From NCBI RefSeq assembly GCF_030035675.1, contig NC_084497.1, positions 28,195,955-28,259,954 of the forward strand: DNA of 64,000 nt, read 5' to 3'. The notes beneath the pieces are model-generated. The model saw only the letters and a program-made list of their open reading frames with translations. It had not been told where the DNA came from and searched no databases. Source of the stretch: Rhineura floridana. Taxonomy: Eukaryota; Chordata; Lepidosauria; Squamata; Rhineuridae. Shown here one piece after another: positions 12,701-24,184 of the stretch. The position numbers were made by a program, and so were the translations under genes. The stretch's first letter is position 1, and each line of letters begins with the position of its first letter.

Positions 12701-14138
12701 CATGGGGTGTCTTTTGAAAAAGGGAAAAAAATCAGAGCCAGCGCTTGCTCGCGCTCTCACTCGCTCTGTCTGTCTGTCTCTCTCTCTCACTCACTCACTC
12801 ACTCATATATATCTTTTGGAGGGTGTGGAGGGGCTTCCATTATGAGATTGCGGCTGTTTTCTGTTTCTCTAAAAAAAAAACCCTCTCCTTGACCCTTAAG
12901 GAGAGAGGGAGGAGCCTTTTCACATGTTCAAACCTTCCTCAATCCTGGCCATTTCTGGTTGCAACAGGTACCAACTCAGCCCTGTCAACCACTTTGACAC
13001 CTTCCTTTCTCCGTTGGCTAGAGCATATTCAAAATACAGAACTCTTGTCTGTTCTCTCTCCCAATGATGACAACTATTTTTAAACCGCCAGCCTGTTTTA
13101 AAAAGTTGCTGAAGCCAGTCCTGAAAACGTGGAACCTCAGAGGGACCCAGCTTTAACAATACCAGTTGGCTCGCAAAACCTCGACCGCGGACGAGTTCAA
13201 CATTCATTTGTGGTATCGCCCATATTTCATGTGTCTGCACCAAATACAGATGACGCATCTGTGGCTGGGGGTACGCTTGTGATTTTCCCCTCCCTCTTGC
13301 CAAAGAGGGGGCTTCTGCCCCCCCCAAATTCCAACAACTTGTCATGGAACAGGCACAGCCACTTTGGCATCTTGGCGCATCCAGCTAGCTTGTTTTGCAC
13401 ATTCCTCCTTTCGCTGGCACAAAAGTGTTACCTTTTCACGACTTTGTAAGATGTGCCCCCCACCCTGAGCTGTTGGCTTCAAGGCTTTGGCAAAACATCT
13501 CTGTGCTTGAGCAGACTTGTTCTGTTTTTTCTTTGACTTCCCCAGTTTTGGCATCCGAGCGATGCCCAGGTCGAGCAGCCGTACTTTATTTTCAGAATGC
13601 AAATTGCCCGAGAGGTTTCGAGGCCACGCTGTGGGGTGTCAATTCTGTTGACAGAGCTGCTGCCTTGTATGGGCCAGTGTGGGACCCCTTGCTTCTTCCC
13701 TGTCAGGATGAGACATGTCTCCGGTCTCCCTCTCCTGCTGACATGGGGCTTGTTAGAGGAGTTAGACGCTGAGCTATACGCTGCCTTTTCCTTATCTCTG
13801 TGCTTCTTAAGTTTTCATGGTCTTGACAGTTCCTGTAGAGATGCTTGCTGTTTTCTTTTAATGGTGTGTGTGTGTCTGTTGGGGGAAGTGTGTGTGTGTG
13901 TAGTGTGAGGTTTTGAAGACAACTTCCTCTGTATTGTCAGAACACAGCAAGGTGACTCTTAAGGGCGTAATTGTGACTTTGTCGCAGCTGATTCACCTTC
14001 CTCCTTCTTAAAAAAAAAAAGGAGGTAGGCCATGCAAGAATTGCTTTGTGTTTATATGTGGCTGCGAAGAGGCTCAATGGGTGAAACCTGCGTAGATTTT
14101 GTCGGTCACTGGACACCATGTCTTCTGGAGTTCGTTCT

Positions 14139-14142
<4 letters not shown>

Positions 14143-14175
<33 letters not shown>
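14143..14175. repeat. GT dinucleotide microsatellite
   Basis: Uninterrupted TG repeats of about 33 bp inside the presumed CLCN6 3' UTR. Confidence 0.9.
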
Positions 14176-14177
<2 letters not shown>

Positions 14178-15169
14178 GGGGGGGAGTGCATTTCTTTGGT
14201 TTAGATAGTTGCACATCTGTAAAACGTGTGACGCCCGATGCAGGCAGACTAGGCATTGGCCGGTTCCTCCTCTCCACCCCCATGTCTCTTATCCAAAACA
14301 TAATAGGAAAGGTATTGCTTTTCTGTTGAAGGGTTTTTTGTGTGTGTGCCTCTGGGAGAATCTTAATCCCGCCACCTCTTTTTTTTGGCAAAGGGTAGCA
14401 GGTGGAATCCTTGTCATTTTGCAAAGTTTAAAAATGACCGGGGGGGGGCAGTTTGCCAGAATGTGACACTATAATCTCTCGTATTGCAAGGAGAGTTCCT
14501 CGCTCCCCCAGTCTCTTTAGAAATGCCATGATGCAACTTTTTAAAAACATTTTTTCTTGCCTTGCACCCACTACTTAAAGCTAGTTTTCCTAAACAAATG
14601 CCAAAAGCTTGACCAGAACTGTTGGCACCCTCCCCAACTCTTCTCTCCCCCCCCTTTCCTCCGGCCAATCCTCCCTAGAGATCTCAAGGCTGGACTCCAA
14701 ATGGGCAGAGAGCACCCGGATCCTTAGATCAGTGTTTAATTTAAGCCTGGGGAAACCTAGGAGAGAGACCCTTGCGTTCTTTCCTCTGTGGTTGGTTGTG
14801 CAGTGTGACACCCCCACACACACACACTCTTTCCTCCCGTTATGAGCCATTCCATGGGTAACCCCCTCAACGTTTTGTTAATGTCTGCATTTCTTTTTCC
14901 CAAGGGTAGCGGTTGTTGCCGGATGATGGAAACAAATTTTGCTGTGTACATAATTTTTTTTAACCCTGTGTAAGATACATTTTTTTATTTGACCGCTTAT
15001 GGTGTTTAACCATGATCATCCTCTTTAAAAAGAAAGAAAGAAAATAAATTAAATTTCCTTTTGTGCGTCTTCATGGATTTCCTGCGTCTTTATGACTGTT
15101 ATTTCCCCCTCTTCCTCGTCATGTTTCAGTTAATTGACTTCATTTGTTAGGTCCCTTCTATTGCAAGGA

Positions 15170-15495
15170 CAGGGAACATCTGTGCCTCTCCTGATGCTAT
15201 TGGAGTCCTAACTCCCATGAGCCTTAGCATGGCCAATGGTCAGGGATGATGCATGTCTCCCCCTATAAAGACAGTTGGTGTAGTGGTTAGAGTGTCGGAC
15301 CAAGGACCTGGGAGGCCAGAGTTCAAATCCCCGCTCAGTTATGAAGCTCATTGGCTGTAACCTTGGGCCAGTCACTGTCTCTCAGCCTAACCTACTTCGC
15401 AGGATTGTTGTGAGCGTAAAAGGAGGAGGGAAAGAACCGTGTTTGTACACCACCTTGAGTTCCTTGCAAGAAAGGTAGGAGATAAATGTACAAAT
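15170..15495 (+). repeat. MITE fragment, then Sauria/MIR-type tRNA SINE (15265-15495)
   Basis: The SINE shows GTGTAGTGGTTAGAGTGTCGG (A box side), AGTTCAAATCC (B box), the conserved CCTTGGGCCAGTCACTGTC core and a LINE-like tail GAAAGGTAGGAGATAAATG. Full length. Confidence 0.8.
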
Positions 15496-15602
15496 AAAGT
15501 TGTAGTCCAGCGACACCCGAAGGGCCACAGGGTCTCGCCTCCTGCCTTATTATGTTGCCACTTTAATGAGAGGGGGAGAAAGGTTGTAGCCACTGAGATA
15601 TA

Positions 15603-15930
15603 GAAGGGGCCACAGCTCTGGGGTGAAGCGCCTGCTTTGCAATGCAGAAGGTCCCAGGTTCGATCTCCAGGTAGGGCTGGGAATGTCCCCCGTCTGAAAC
15701 CTGGAGAGCCACTGCCAGTCAGTGTAGACAGTACTGAGCTAGATGGACCAATGGTTTAACTTGATAAAAGGCAGCTTCCTGTATCTTAAGGGAAGGGCTG
15801 TAGCTCACAGAGTCTGTTTTGTGTGCAAACGATCCCTGGTTTGATCTGCAGCGTCTCTAGCTAGGGCTGGGAAAGGCCCTTTTCTGAAATCCTCGAAAGC
15901 TGCTGCCAGCCAGTGCTGACTGGGTGTGAT
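15603..15930 (+). repeat. Two tRNA-Ala-derived SINEs in tandem
   Basis: 15603-15785 is nearly full length (GCTTTGCAATGCAGAAGG anticodon region, CAGGTTCGAT, GTGTAGACAGTACTGAGC, GGCAGCTTCCTGTATC). 15790-15930 is a shorter, more diverged copy in the same orientation. Confidence 0.75.
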
Positions 15931-17184
15931 GAAACTCCGTCTCAGCCCAAGGGCCTCATTCCTTGGTGTGCAGCGTGGGGCACGTGCGTGGGGCAAGAGT
16001 GGGCAGAGCAACAAGTGTGACTTTTGCCTTTGTTCCTTCGGCTTGTTTCTCTGCATCTCTATCCACCGCCCAGACAAGGAAGAGGCATGATTGCAATTCG
16101 AGGGCGCATTCCAACCAAGCACAGACACTCGAGGGTGCAGAGTAGGGTCTGTAAGGGGAGGGTGTGGCTTGGGTAGAGGGGGGTGGCTAGACACAGGGTA
16201 TGACCTGCCTCAAAGCACCTGCATGGCAGGATTTGGGCCTGAGATTCCCCAGCTGTCAACATTTGATGGAGATTTGCTGAAGCCCAGCTAAAGAGAAGCG
16301 TTTCTTGCTGTCTCCATCAGCCTGTGGTCCTATGTAAGGGCAGAGTCTGGGGAACTGAGCTAGGGTCTTCATGCAAGTAGATAGTAAAACAAGCACTGAG
16401 TGCATTTCGTTTGTGGGAACGCACCATTTCATGTAGCAATTTTAAAGAACCCCGAAGGTTGTCTGGGAATGGGTGTCCTTTACCACGTTGCAGTTGTGAG
16501 ATGCTTTGAGGAAACAAGGCTGAATGTGTTGACCTCGCTTTGAGCGTGGGTGGTGGCAAGGGCATAAATTCCTCGCCTGTGGCAACCTGTGGCATTCCAG
16601 TGTGCATGTGGGAGATGTTCAGCTTACACTCATTGATAATAAAACACACAAAAGCACTTTGCTCCTTAAAACCATAGCTATTTAATTGCATCTGCTTTAC
16701 CATAGCTGTCTCTGGTGGGTGAAGGCTAAACAGGCTGTGCATGTGAGAACAGTAGATGACTAACCCCCTGCTCCCCCTCCACTCTGATTCACAACTTCTT
16801 TTGATGCTAGTTCTCCAAGGGCAGGTCTTGCAGGACATGTTGCATACCAAAATCTTACTTATTTCTTAGGTGTCTAAAATCTACTTGAATTTTTTGCTCC
16901 CTTTACACAATGCTTAAATAATTAGGAGAGAGGAAGGGGGGAGGACTTAATGAAATCCCTAATCCCCATCCTCCTGCCTTCTTCCAATCTTAGCCAAATA
17001 GCCAGCTTCCAAAAAGCAATTAAAAAACTTGTCATAAAAGATAAAAGCCTTTGTTGCTCCTTGTCTCTAACTCAAGCACCGGTTTTGTGAATACCTACCT
17101 TGCCCTCTCCAGAGGAGATAGCCTGCTTCTCAGGTCCTAGCTAAGCCCCTAACTTCCTGGTTGCTAATCTCCAGCGACTTTCAG

Positions 17185-17335
17185 ATCAGGGATGGGGAAC
17201 TGTGGTCCTGCAGATGTTGCTGGATTCCAGATCCCATCATTCTCTGGCCATTAGCCATACTGACTAGTGCTGGTAGGACTTGGAGTCCATCAACATCCGG
17301 AGGGCCACAGATGTTCCCCACCCCTGTTCTCAAGT
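17185..17335. mobile_element. hAT-like MITE (GGGGAACTG...TTCCCCACCCCT)
   Basis: The inverted ends GATGGGGAACTGTGG and TTCCCCACCCC flank an imperfect palindrome around CATACTGACTAG. Same family at 22186, and partly at 11235, 15170, 17808 and 60745. Confidence 0.65.
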
Positions 17336-17901
17336 AGAAAAGGTGGACTGGGCTTTGTTTTTGGCACGTGTGCTTCAGAAGCACTCGAAGCGCCTCGGGA
17401 GCTTTCCGCGATTCCCGGAACAAACCCGAACTTTTCACTGTAACTAATCTTGGAGCTATGGAAGGGAGCAAGGATTGTCCCTAACCATGAGCTCAGCCTC
17501 TGAAAAAGCAGTATTAGATTGAGACCAAGAGCCCCCAATTTGTTTTGCATGTGGGGGTGAGGGCACACAGGGTCCTGTCAGCCACAAATTTGGGGTTGGT
17601 TGACATGGCCAGCCAAAAATGTGAGACTCCCCCATCCTTGTCCTCTGTAGAAGTAGAAGGGAGGCTGGTCTTCTAATCTGCCAGCCCCCCCCATACAATG
17701 ACATTTCATTGGCTCCCCCAGTTTCTGTTTTGTCTGCTGTGGTGAGACAATTAGGGAAGGGAAGTTTGAGATACTTAATAGACCCCCCCAGCTTTCCCCT
17801 CCCAGCCTTAGACCTCCAGCTCTTGGAGTATCCCATCAGCTCTGACCATTGGCCATGCTGGCTGGGGCCGATGGGAGTTGGAGTCCAGCAACGCCTTGGA
17901 G

Positions 17902-18039
17902 CAGCCTTTCCCAACCAGTGTGCCTCCAGATGTTGTTGGACCACAACTCCCATCTTTCCTGACCATTGGCAATGCTGGCTGAGGCTGATGGGAGTTGTGG
18001 TCCAACAACATCTGGAGGCACACTGGGTGGGAAAGACTG
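17902..18039. mobile_element. 138-bp palindromic hAT-like MITE, copy 2, with exact 8-bp duplication
   Basis: Ends CAGCCTTTCCCAACCAG and CTGGGTGGGAAAGACTG; flanked on both sides by CCTTGGAG. Inserted into an older MITE whose halves are 17808-17901 and 18048-18075. Confidence 0.9.
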
Positions 18040-18247
18040 CCTTGGAGGGATTCCAGGTTGGGAAAGGCTGCATGAGAGCAAGCCAGCTTTCTGGGCTGGG
18101 AGACTAGGCGAGACGGAGCCTGGTCTCTGGCCGTGGTGCTGAACTCGTTTTTAAATTCCTTCGGAGAGCAAGGAAATGCAGCAGACTGTCCGTTTGATTA
18201 TTTGTGCTGTTAAGCAAACAGAACCAATTCATGTTACAAAGGGAGAA

Positions 18248-18515
18248 CCTAAGGAGCGTCCTGCTGCTGGATCAGGCCAGCGGCCCATCTAGTCCAGCAT
18301 CCTGTCCTCACAGTGGCCAACAGAGATGCCCATTATGGGAAGCCCACAAGCAAAACCTGAGTGCAACAGCATGTCAGATTTCTTTCCTGCCCGGTCCTGA
18401 AAGCGCCCAGTAGGTTACAAGTTGCATTCTGTCTTTGCTTCCATCTTCACAATGACCCTCTGAGGCTTCTACAGGGAGGAAAGGTGGGAGATAAATCAAA
18501 TAAATAAATAAAATA
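18248..18515 (-). repeat. CR1/L3-like LINE 3' end (18248-18380), then LINE tail
   Basis: Reversed LINE end GGCCCATCTAGTCCAGCATCC...CACAGTGGCCAAC. The following part ends in an AATAAATAAATA run at about 18500. Confidence 0.6.
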
Positions 18516-18718
18516 AGTTGCGCCAAGAGTGGGGGGGGGACGCTGGTGAATTGTCTGCACGCCAAGGAGGTTGTGTTTTCTTTGGTAGAACTAGCTGTAA
18601 GTATCTTAATAAGGTTCAGGTGTCTCGATGTCTATGTGTGGGGTGGGGAAAGGTTTGGAAGTTGATTGTTGTCGGGGACGGATGATGAAGGTGTTGATTC
18701 AGGTGTTCAGACTGAGCT

Positions 18719-21365
18719 TCAGTTCTGCAAGAAGGAAGAGAATTAATGATGGGTGTCTATTACAAAGCCAATTAGGAGTGTCAGACCTGTGTTCAAGCTG
18801 AATTGTCTTTTACTGGGGGCAGGGGCGGGTGGTAAGCTGGGGCAGTTTATAAGTTAAAACCAGTTAAATAAATAAATGGATGGGTAGAAGAAACAACATA
18901 AAATGATGGGCCAGAAAATCTTCCCTCGAAGCTGGCTTTCAACGAAAGGCTCCAGCTCTTAACTGGCAACGTTCCCCAGTTTCTACCTCTTTGCTGTTTT
19001 AAAGCTCTCTGGCTTTCCCCTATTAACATTAAAGCATAAGACAAGCCTGTTAGAGCAGGCCAGTGGCCCACCTGGTCCAGCATCCTGTTCTCACAGTGGC
19101 CAACCGGATGCCCCAGAGCAAAACATGAGTGCAAGAACACTCTCCCCTCCTGCGGTTTCCAGCAGCTGGTATTCAGAGACACTGCTTCCAACCGTGGAGG
19201 CAGAGCATCGCCATCATGGCTAGTAGCCACTGGTAGCCTTCTCCTCCTCTGTGAATGTATCTAATCCTCTTTTAAAGCCCTCCAAGTTGGTGGCCTACTG
19301 TGGGAGCGAATTCCATCGTTCCACTTTGCACTATGTCCATAAATTCTAGTGTTACAAGAGGGGGCGTTTCTTTTTTCCTTTGTCCAGTTTCTCCACGCCA
19401 TGCATAATCTTATACACTTCTACCCCATCACCTCTGCTCCGCCTTTTCCACGGCAAACCTTTCCCCACGCCTCTTACCCTGTTCCTGTTGCAGCCAAGGC
19501 CACTTGACGACCCTATTCTATCCAGCCTTTGGCCGAAACAATTCGAGAACCGTTCGATGCTGCGCGGCGAGTTGACAAGTCCTCTTAATTTGTTCTTCCC
19601 GGCTGCTGGAGCCCTCTCTGGTGACTGCTCCCACTCGCCGCGGCTGAAGGTGCCTTCACTCTGGGGCCTCGAGTATTCGTTGTCCCAGGAGGCAACGTCT
19701 GGGGAAGCGTCTCTGGCTATTTCATCATTTGGTTCGTTCAAACCTTGGCTAAGCCCCGTCTCCCTTTCTTCAGATTCCAGTTTGTCTTCCAGTCGCTCCA
19801 GAAGGACCTGGATTTGATAGGAAATGAAAACTGTGTCATGACTGCAAGCAAAGCTACGTGCTTGAACATGGAAATAAGTCATCTTAAAGTTGGTACTTGT
19901 CATTGCCCCCAATATGTGGAAAGGAGCTGAGTACACACCATATATTTAAAGCACATTTCCCCACTCCCCCAGAATCCTGGGAACTGTAGTTTGCTAAGAG
20001 TGCTGGGAGTTGTAGCTCTGTGAGGGGTAAACTACAATACCAGGATTCTTTTTTGGGTGGGGGGGTGAGGATGTGCAGAGTGTATGGTGGGTATGCAGCC
20101 AGTGTGGTCGTATTTGATGCACACTCTGGCATTAGTTGTGAAAGGCATTAACCAGCTGCTGTTTGTGCATCTGTGCCTGTGCTATATAGCCATGGGGTAG
20201 AAAAATGACAGGCTAAGTGCCTATCTAATCCAGCATCCTGTTCCCACAGTGGCCAACCGGCAGCTCCAAAGCAGGACTGGAGCACAATAGTGCTCTCCTC
20301 ACTTGGGTTTTCCAAGCAACTGGCATTCAGAGGCAGACTGGAGATATAACAATTGCTGTCTTGCCTAGTAGCTACTGATAGCCTTCTCCACCATGAATTT
20401 GTCTACTTCTCTTTTAAAGCCAGCCAACTCAGTGGCCGCCTCTTGTGGGAGTGAATTCCATAGTTCAACCCTGCACTGTGGTGCAGACGTTTTTCCTTGT
20501 GTCTGTCCTAAATCATCCATCATTCATTGGATGTCCCCGAGTTCCGAAATGAAAAAGCCCCCCAATGTTGTAACTTTTGCCTCAAAGGCAAGTTGCACCA
20601 GTTTGAAGAAGAGAGTGAAGTGGGGGGAGACAGAGAGAGATTAAATCTCAAAGCTCCGTGAAGCAAGGCATCTGTACCCAGACACATCCAAAATAGCACT
20701 GCGCTTTAAGTCAATGGCCAGAGGCCCACGTCCTAGCCTGACACTCTAAACCACTACACCACACTGGGTTGCATCCAATGACATTTTACTTAGAGCTGAC
20801 CCCCTGAAATGAATGAAGATAAGTTGTCGCTTCTTACTCTCCTTCCACACACGTCTCAAGGCGATGTACAAAATTCAGTAAAAACAGCTGAAACCAACGC
20901 AGGAAAACAACATCAAATCAACTTAACGATACAAAAAGGGCATTCATGGCAGAGACTTAGTCATCCCACTTGGAAAATGTGTTGGAATAGAAATTGTTTC
21001 CAGAAAGCACAGGTTGTGGACGCCTGTCGTTTTCTTGATAGGGATGCTGTTCCATAGAATGGAGGCAGCCAGCTTAAAAGCTCCGCTCCGAGTGTCTGCG
21101 GAGGGGGCTTCTGAAGTCTTTGGAACGTGTAGGGGAAGTGAACCGTACCCATTAGCTTCAGGGGGTCTGCTCTGAGTAGCACTAGCATTTGATACAAGGC
21201 TTTGGTTCTCTCAATCAATCCAGAACCCGGAACGCAGAGTCCTGCTCAACCGTCTCTTACCTTGAGATCTGCTAGATCTGAACCGTAGACAGGATGGGCC
21301 TTGGCTCTGCCTCGAAGATGACCACCAACAAACAGGATGAGCAGGACTTGCATTGTTAGTCCCAT
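18719..21365 (-). CDS. NPPA: ANP-type natriuretic peptide precursor (three exons, 146 aa)
   Basis: Prohormone for a secreted cardiac peptide that activates guanylyl-cyclase receptors. Exon 1 is 21365-21261 (35 aa: hydrophobic signal, likely cut after RAKA, then HPVYGSDLADLK). Exon 2 is 19807-19478 (110 aa) and exon 3 is 18724-18719 (one Asn codon plus TGA). Phases are 0/0, so the last exon encodes only the final residue, as in mammalian NPPA. Exon 2 aligns with mammalian proANP at LLERLEDK, LNEPNDE, NKLRGLVNSPRS and the ring CFGQRLDRIGSSSGLGC. Cleavage at SPR/SIERF, the corin site in mammals, would give a 29-aa hormone with tail NRNRN instead of NSFRY. The exon 3 acceptor has a long pyrimidine tract. 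The start ATG has G at -3 and +4. It lies nearest to CLCN6, the NPPA position in mammals. VNP is the alternative identity, but propeptide and exon phase favour ANP. No poly(A) signal was recognised. Confidence 0.9.
19028..19472 (-). repeat. CR1/L3-like LINE 3' fragment abutting ANP exon 2
   Basis: Reverse of the LINE at 23680-24172: GGCCCACCTGGTCCAGCATCC at one end, GCATAATCTTATACACTTC near the other. It fills the first ~440 bp of ANP intron 2 and ends within about 10 bp of the exon 2 donor at 19477. Confidence 0.7.
19930..20125. repeat. MITE (GGGAACTGTAGTTTGC / GGTAAACTACA family)
   Basis: Inverted pieces ATCCTGGGAACTGTAGTTT and AAACTACAATACCAGGAT. Same family at 34705, 57825, 59490 and 63825. 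Lies in ANP intron 1. Confidence 0.6.
20190..20565 (-). repeat. CR1/L3-like LINE 3' fragment in ANP intron 1
   Basis: Reads CTAATCCAGCATCCTGTTCC...TTTTAAAGCCAGCCAACTC...GTGGGAGTGAATTCCATAG, the reverse of the 23680-24172 element. A SINE scrap follows at 20730-20766. Confidence 0.65.
20800..21130 (-). repeat. Diverged L2-type LINE fragment in ANP intron 1
   Basis: Contains CAAGGCGATGTACAAAATTC and an A-rich stretch, then GATGCTGTTCCATAGAATGG, as in inverted L2 ends. It ends before ANP exon 1 at 21261. Confidence 0.4.
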
Positions 21366-21530
21366 GACGATGTCTGCCTAGTTCCTGTTTTATCTTGTCC
21401 GCCTCCTGGTCAGTCCAAAGCCTGACTTTCCCGCATCTTTATATACCGGTGGGACCAGCAAATGTTGACACCCGGAGAATGAGCCCCATCACATTCCTTC
21501 ACCTGCTCTTGATAAGGGATCAGGGCCGGC
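21366..21530 (-). promoter_or_regulatory. NPPA: Promoter of the ANP-type gene
   Basis: On the minus strand a TATATAAA box lies at 21445-21438, about 75 bp before the ATG. Farther up are a GATA site (TGATAAGG on +, 21510-21517), a TTCACCTG T-box-like half site near 21498 and an M-CAT-type CATTCC at 21492-21497. GATA4, T-box and TEAD sites are established regulators of mammalian NPPA/NPPB. Function here is inferred from motif and position. Confidence 0.65.
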
Positions 21531-21869
21531 AGAATGTTTCCTTTTAAAGCGATCCCTGTTGGCCGGACAGGAAGCGTTTCTTGGCTTCCACGAACAGGAT
21601 CTGTGGGCAGCCCCTTGTGACACGCCGCATTCCTGGTGGCTCTGCTGGAGCGGCTCCACACTTCGAAGGTGTGAACGAAGCTCCAGATCATCTCCCGGTC
21701 ATATCTCTTTTGGAAGCAGCCTCTGGAGTGGACTGGCGACAGCAGGCATGGCAAGTAATCGGACAGCTGTCTGGCACATGTGTTGGGCTTCTGCACCCCA
21801 GCTGGTAGGACGCTGGTGCATCAGGTGCCCCATGCAATGAGAAGGTCAGGAATTGTCTGCGCAAGCTCC

Positions 21870-22770
21870 GGTGACGCTCAGGGGCAGAACGTCTGCTTTG
21901 CAGGCAGGAAGGCCCACTTTCAATCCCCATTGGCATCTCAGGGAAAGGCTGAGAATGCCCCCGTCTGAAACCCTAGGTAATACTGAGTGAGATGAACTGG
22001 CAGTCCTGACTTTACACAAGGCAACTTCCTATGTTTTTATTCAAATCGGCCCTTTATTCGGAACCATGAGGACTGGGGTTTTACTTTATTTTTTACAGAA
22101 AGGGTTCAGTCCCCATTGGCATCTCCAGGTAGGGCTGGGATGGAGTCTTGCCTGAAACCCAGAAGAGCCACTCCTTGTCCACCTAGGCCAGGTGTGAGGA
22201 ACCTTTGGCCCTCCAAGTTGCTGAACGCCCACTCCCGTCAGCCCCAGCGAGCATGGGCAGTGGCCAAACATGATGGGAGCTGTGGTGCAGCAACGTCTGC
22301 AGGGCCAAAGGTTTCCCCGTGCCTGTGCAGACAGCACGGATTCATCCAGGACGCCCCTCAGTAAAGACGTCACCAACCTCCCATCGCTCTGTGCAATCTG
22401 TTGCCGCTCGGCGGCAGAGCATCTGCCTTGCATGCAGAAGGCCCCAGGTTCAATCCTTGGCATCTCCAGGTAGGGCAGGAAGAGGTCCCTGTCTGAAACC
22501 CTGCAGAGCTGCTGCCAGTCAGTGTAGACAATATTGTGCTAGAAGGGACCAGTGGTCTGACCAGGGACATTCCACCTTCCAATGTTCCTAACAAGGGCCA
22601 GAGGTCGGTGGTGGAGCAACACGGAAGGCCCGTGTTCAATCCCCAACAGCATCTCTAGGTAGGGCTGGGGATGTCTTCTGTCTGAAACCTTAGAGAGTTG
22701 CTGCATGTCAGTGTCGACAACACTGGGATATTTGGACCAACTGTCTGATTCAGCGTAAGGCAACTTCTAG
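21870..22770 (+). repeat. Four tRNA-Ala-derived SINE copies with an interposed MITE
   Basis: SINE pieces at 21875-22040, 22098-22172, 22398-22592 and 22600-22768, all on +. A hAT-like MITE (GAGGAACCTTTGGCCCTCC ... GGGCCAAAGGTTTCCCC) is at 22186-22325 and appears to split one copy. Lies upstream of the ANP promoter. Confidence 0.65.
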
Positions 22771-23679
22771 CATCCCTTTGCTAGAAATTGACGAAACCCG
22801 CTTTAAAAACAATGCAGACACAACACCGGCATTGCCAGCTAGGTGAACTAAGGGCCTTATCATGCCCCAAACCTCCTGCGTGCTTGGCCACTGAGCTATG
22901 GTCCCCATGATGGAAGACAATTTATTTGGCTGTCCAAAGCTTAGGTGTCATTACTATAAGTCTCTGGGGTGAGGGAGAGGACCCTCAGGCCCAGAAGCCA
23001 AATGCGGCCCTCCAGACCTCTTTATGTGGCCCTTCGGACTTTCCCCCACCTGCACCCCCTCCCATCTCTGCTCTGTGCCTCCTTCGAGTGGCTGGCATAT
23101 GGCCTTCAGCTGCAATAAGGCCACCTTGCTTGCCGAAATGGCGTGCAATACATCCGTACAAACTTGCAACTTTTGTGAGCCAGGAATGTCGGCCACTATA
23201 TACAAAGGTATATCCATTGCCCCGCTCATGTTTTTTGCCTCTGACTACTCCCACCACTGGCATGCCCCACCCCGGAAAGGTTGCCCATCAGGACTGAGGC
23301 CCTTGAGCTGAAAAGAGCCCCCTACCCCTGCTCTACAACATGTGACTATTATAAAATAACACTCACCTGAAAAGAGGGACCTGCAGATTATTGACAGCAA
23401 ACCTTTTCTTGCAACACTCGGCTTATTCATAGCTGTTCCACTTGATCATTTTGTGTCTCTGTGGTTCTCGAGGAGAAAGGTTGCCTCTCCAGGGAGAGGT
23501 AGCAAGAGTATTTGGGAGGGGGGAGTCCTTTTTCCTGCAAGGACATTGTATATGTCTTGATTTGGACAGGGAGGAGGTCAGATGTTTGTGAGACCTTTGC
23601 ACCGATTCTTGCACAATAGCCATTTGTTGGGCAGTGTATCTCAAGGGTTAGAGAGCTTAGAGAAAAGGCAAGTAACAGG

Positions 23680-24172
23680 GGAGGGGGGATATGATAGAGG
23701 TGTATAAAATTATGCACAGCATGGAGAAAGTGGATAGAGAAAAGTTTTTCACCCTCATAAAACTAGGATTTGGGACATTCAATGGAGCTGAATGCTGGAA
23801 GATTCAGGACAGACCAAAGACAGGACGTCTTCACTCAGCGCAGAGTTAAAACTATGACATTCACTCCGACGAGAGGCAACGATGGCCACCAACTTGGATG
23901 GCTTTAAAAAAAGATTAGACACATTCATGGAGGAGAAGGCTGTCAATGGCTACTAGCCATGATGGCTACACTCTGCCTCCATAGTCTGAGGCAGTATGCT
24001 TCCAAATACCCGTTACTGGAAACCGCAGGAGGGGAGAGTTGCTATTGTGTTCAGGTCCCGCTTGGGGGCTTCCTTTGGGGGCATCTGGCTGGTCACTGTG
24101 AGGACAGGAGGCTGGACTAGAGGGGGCCCCATTGGCTTGATCCAGCAGCCAGGCTCTTCTTACATCCTAGTC
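23680..24172 (+). repeat. CR1/L3-like LINE 3' end, longest copy of the family
   Basis: Runs from GGGGATATGATAGAGGTG through ATTCAGGACAGACCAAAG and GGCCACCAACTTGGATGGC to GGCTGGACTAGAGGGGGCC and a terminal TCTTCTTACATCC. Untranslated 3' region, truncated at the 5' side. Confidence 0.7.
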
Positions 24173-24184
24173 CCCATATCCCTC

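Larger units (their letters stand above)
10467..15062 (+). other. CLCN6: Probable CLCN6 3' UTR with distal polyadenylation signal
   Basis: No gene-like reading frame follows the CLCN6 stop. The stretch is largely free of interspersed repeats apart from small MITE pieces near 11235 and 12570, a GT run at 14143-14175 and short homopolymers. An AATAAA lies at 15043-15048, followed by a T/GT-rich stretch, and the first repeat-dense intergenic DNA begins soon after. A 4.6 kb 3' UTR is long, but ClC-6 mRNAs are known for long UTRs. An earlier poly(A) site is possible, so the UTR end is inferred. Confidence 0.55.

Noticed and set aside
18719-21365. Reading gene 1 as VNP
   Set aside because: The exon 3 phase, five-residue tail, SPR/S site and propeptide blocks fit ANP, and the longer basic tail is found in the gene at 36497-39543.
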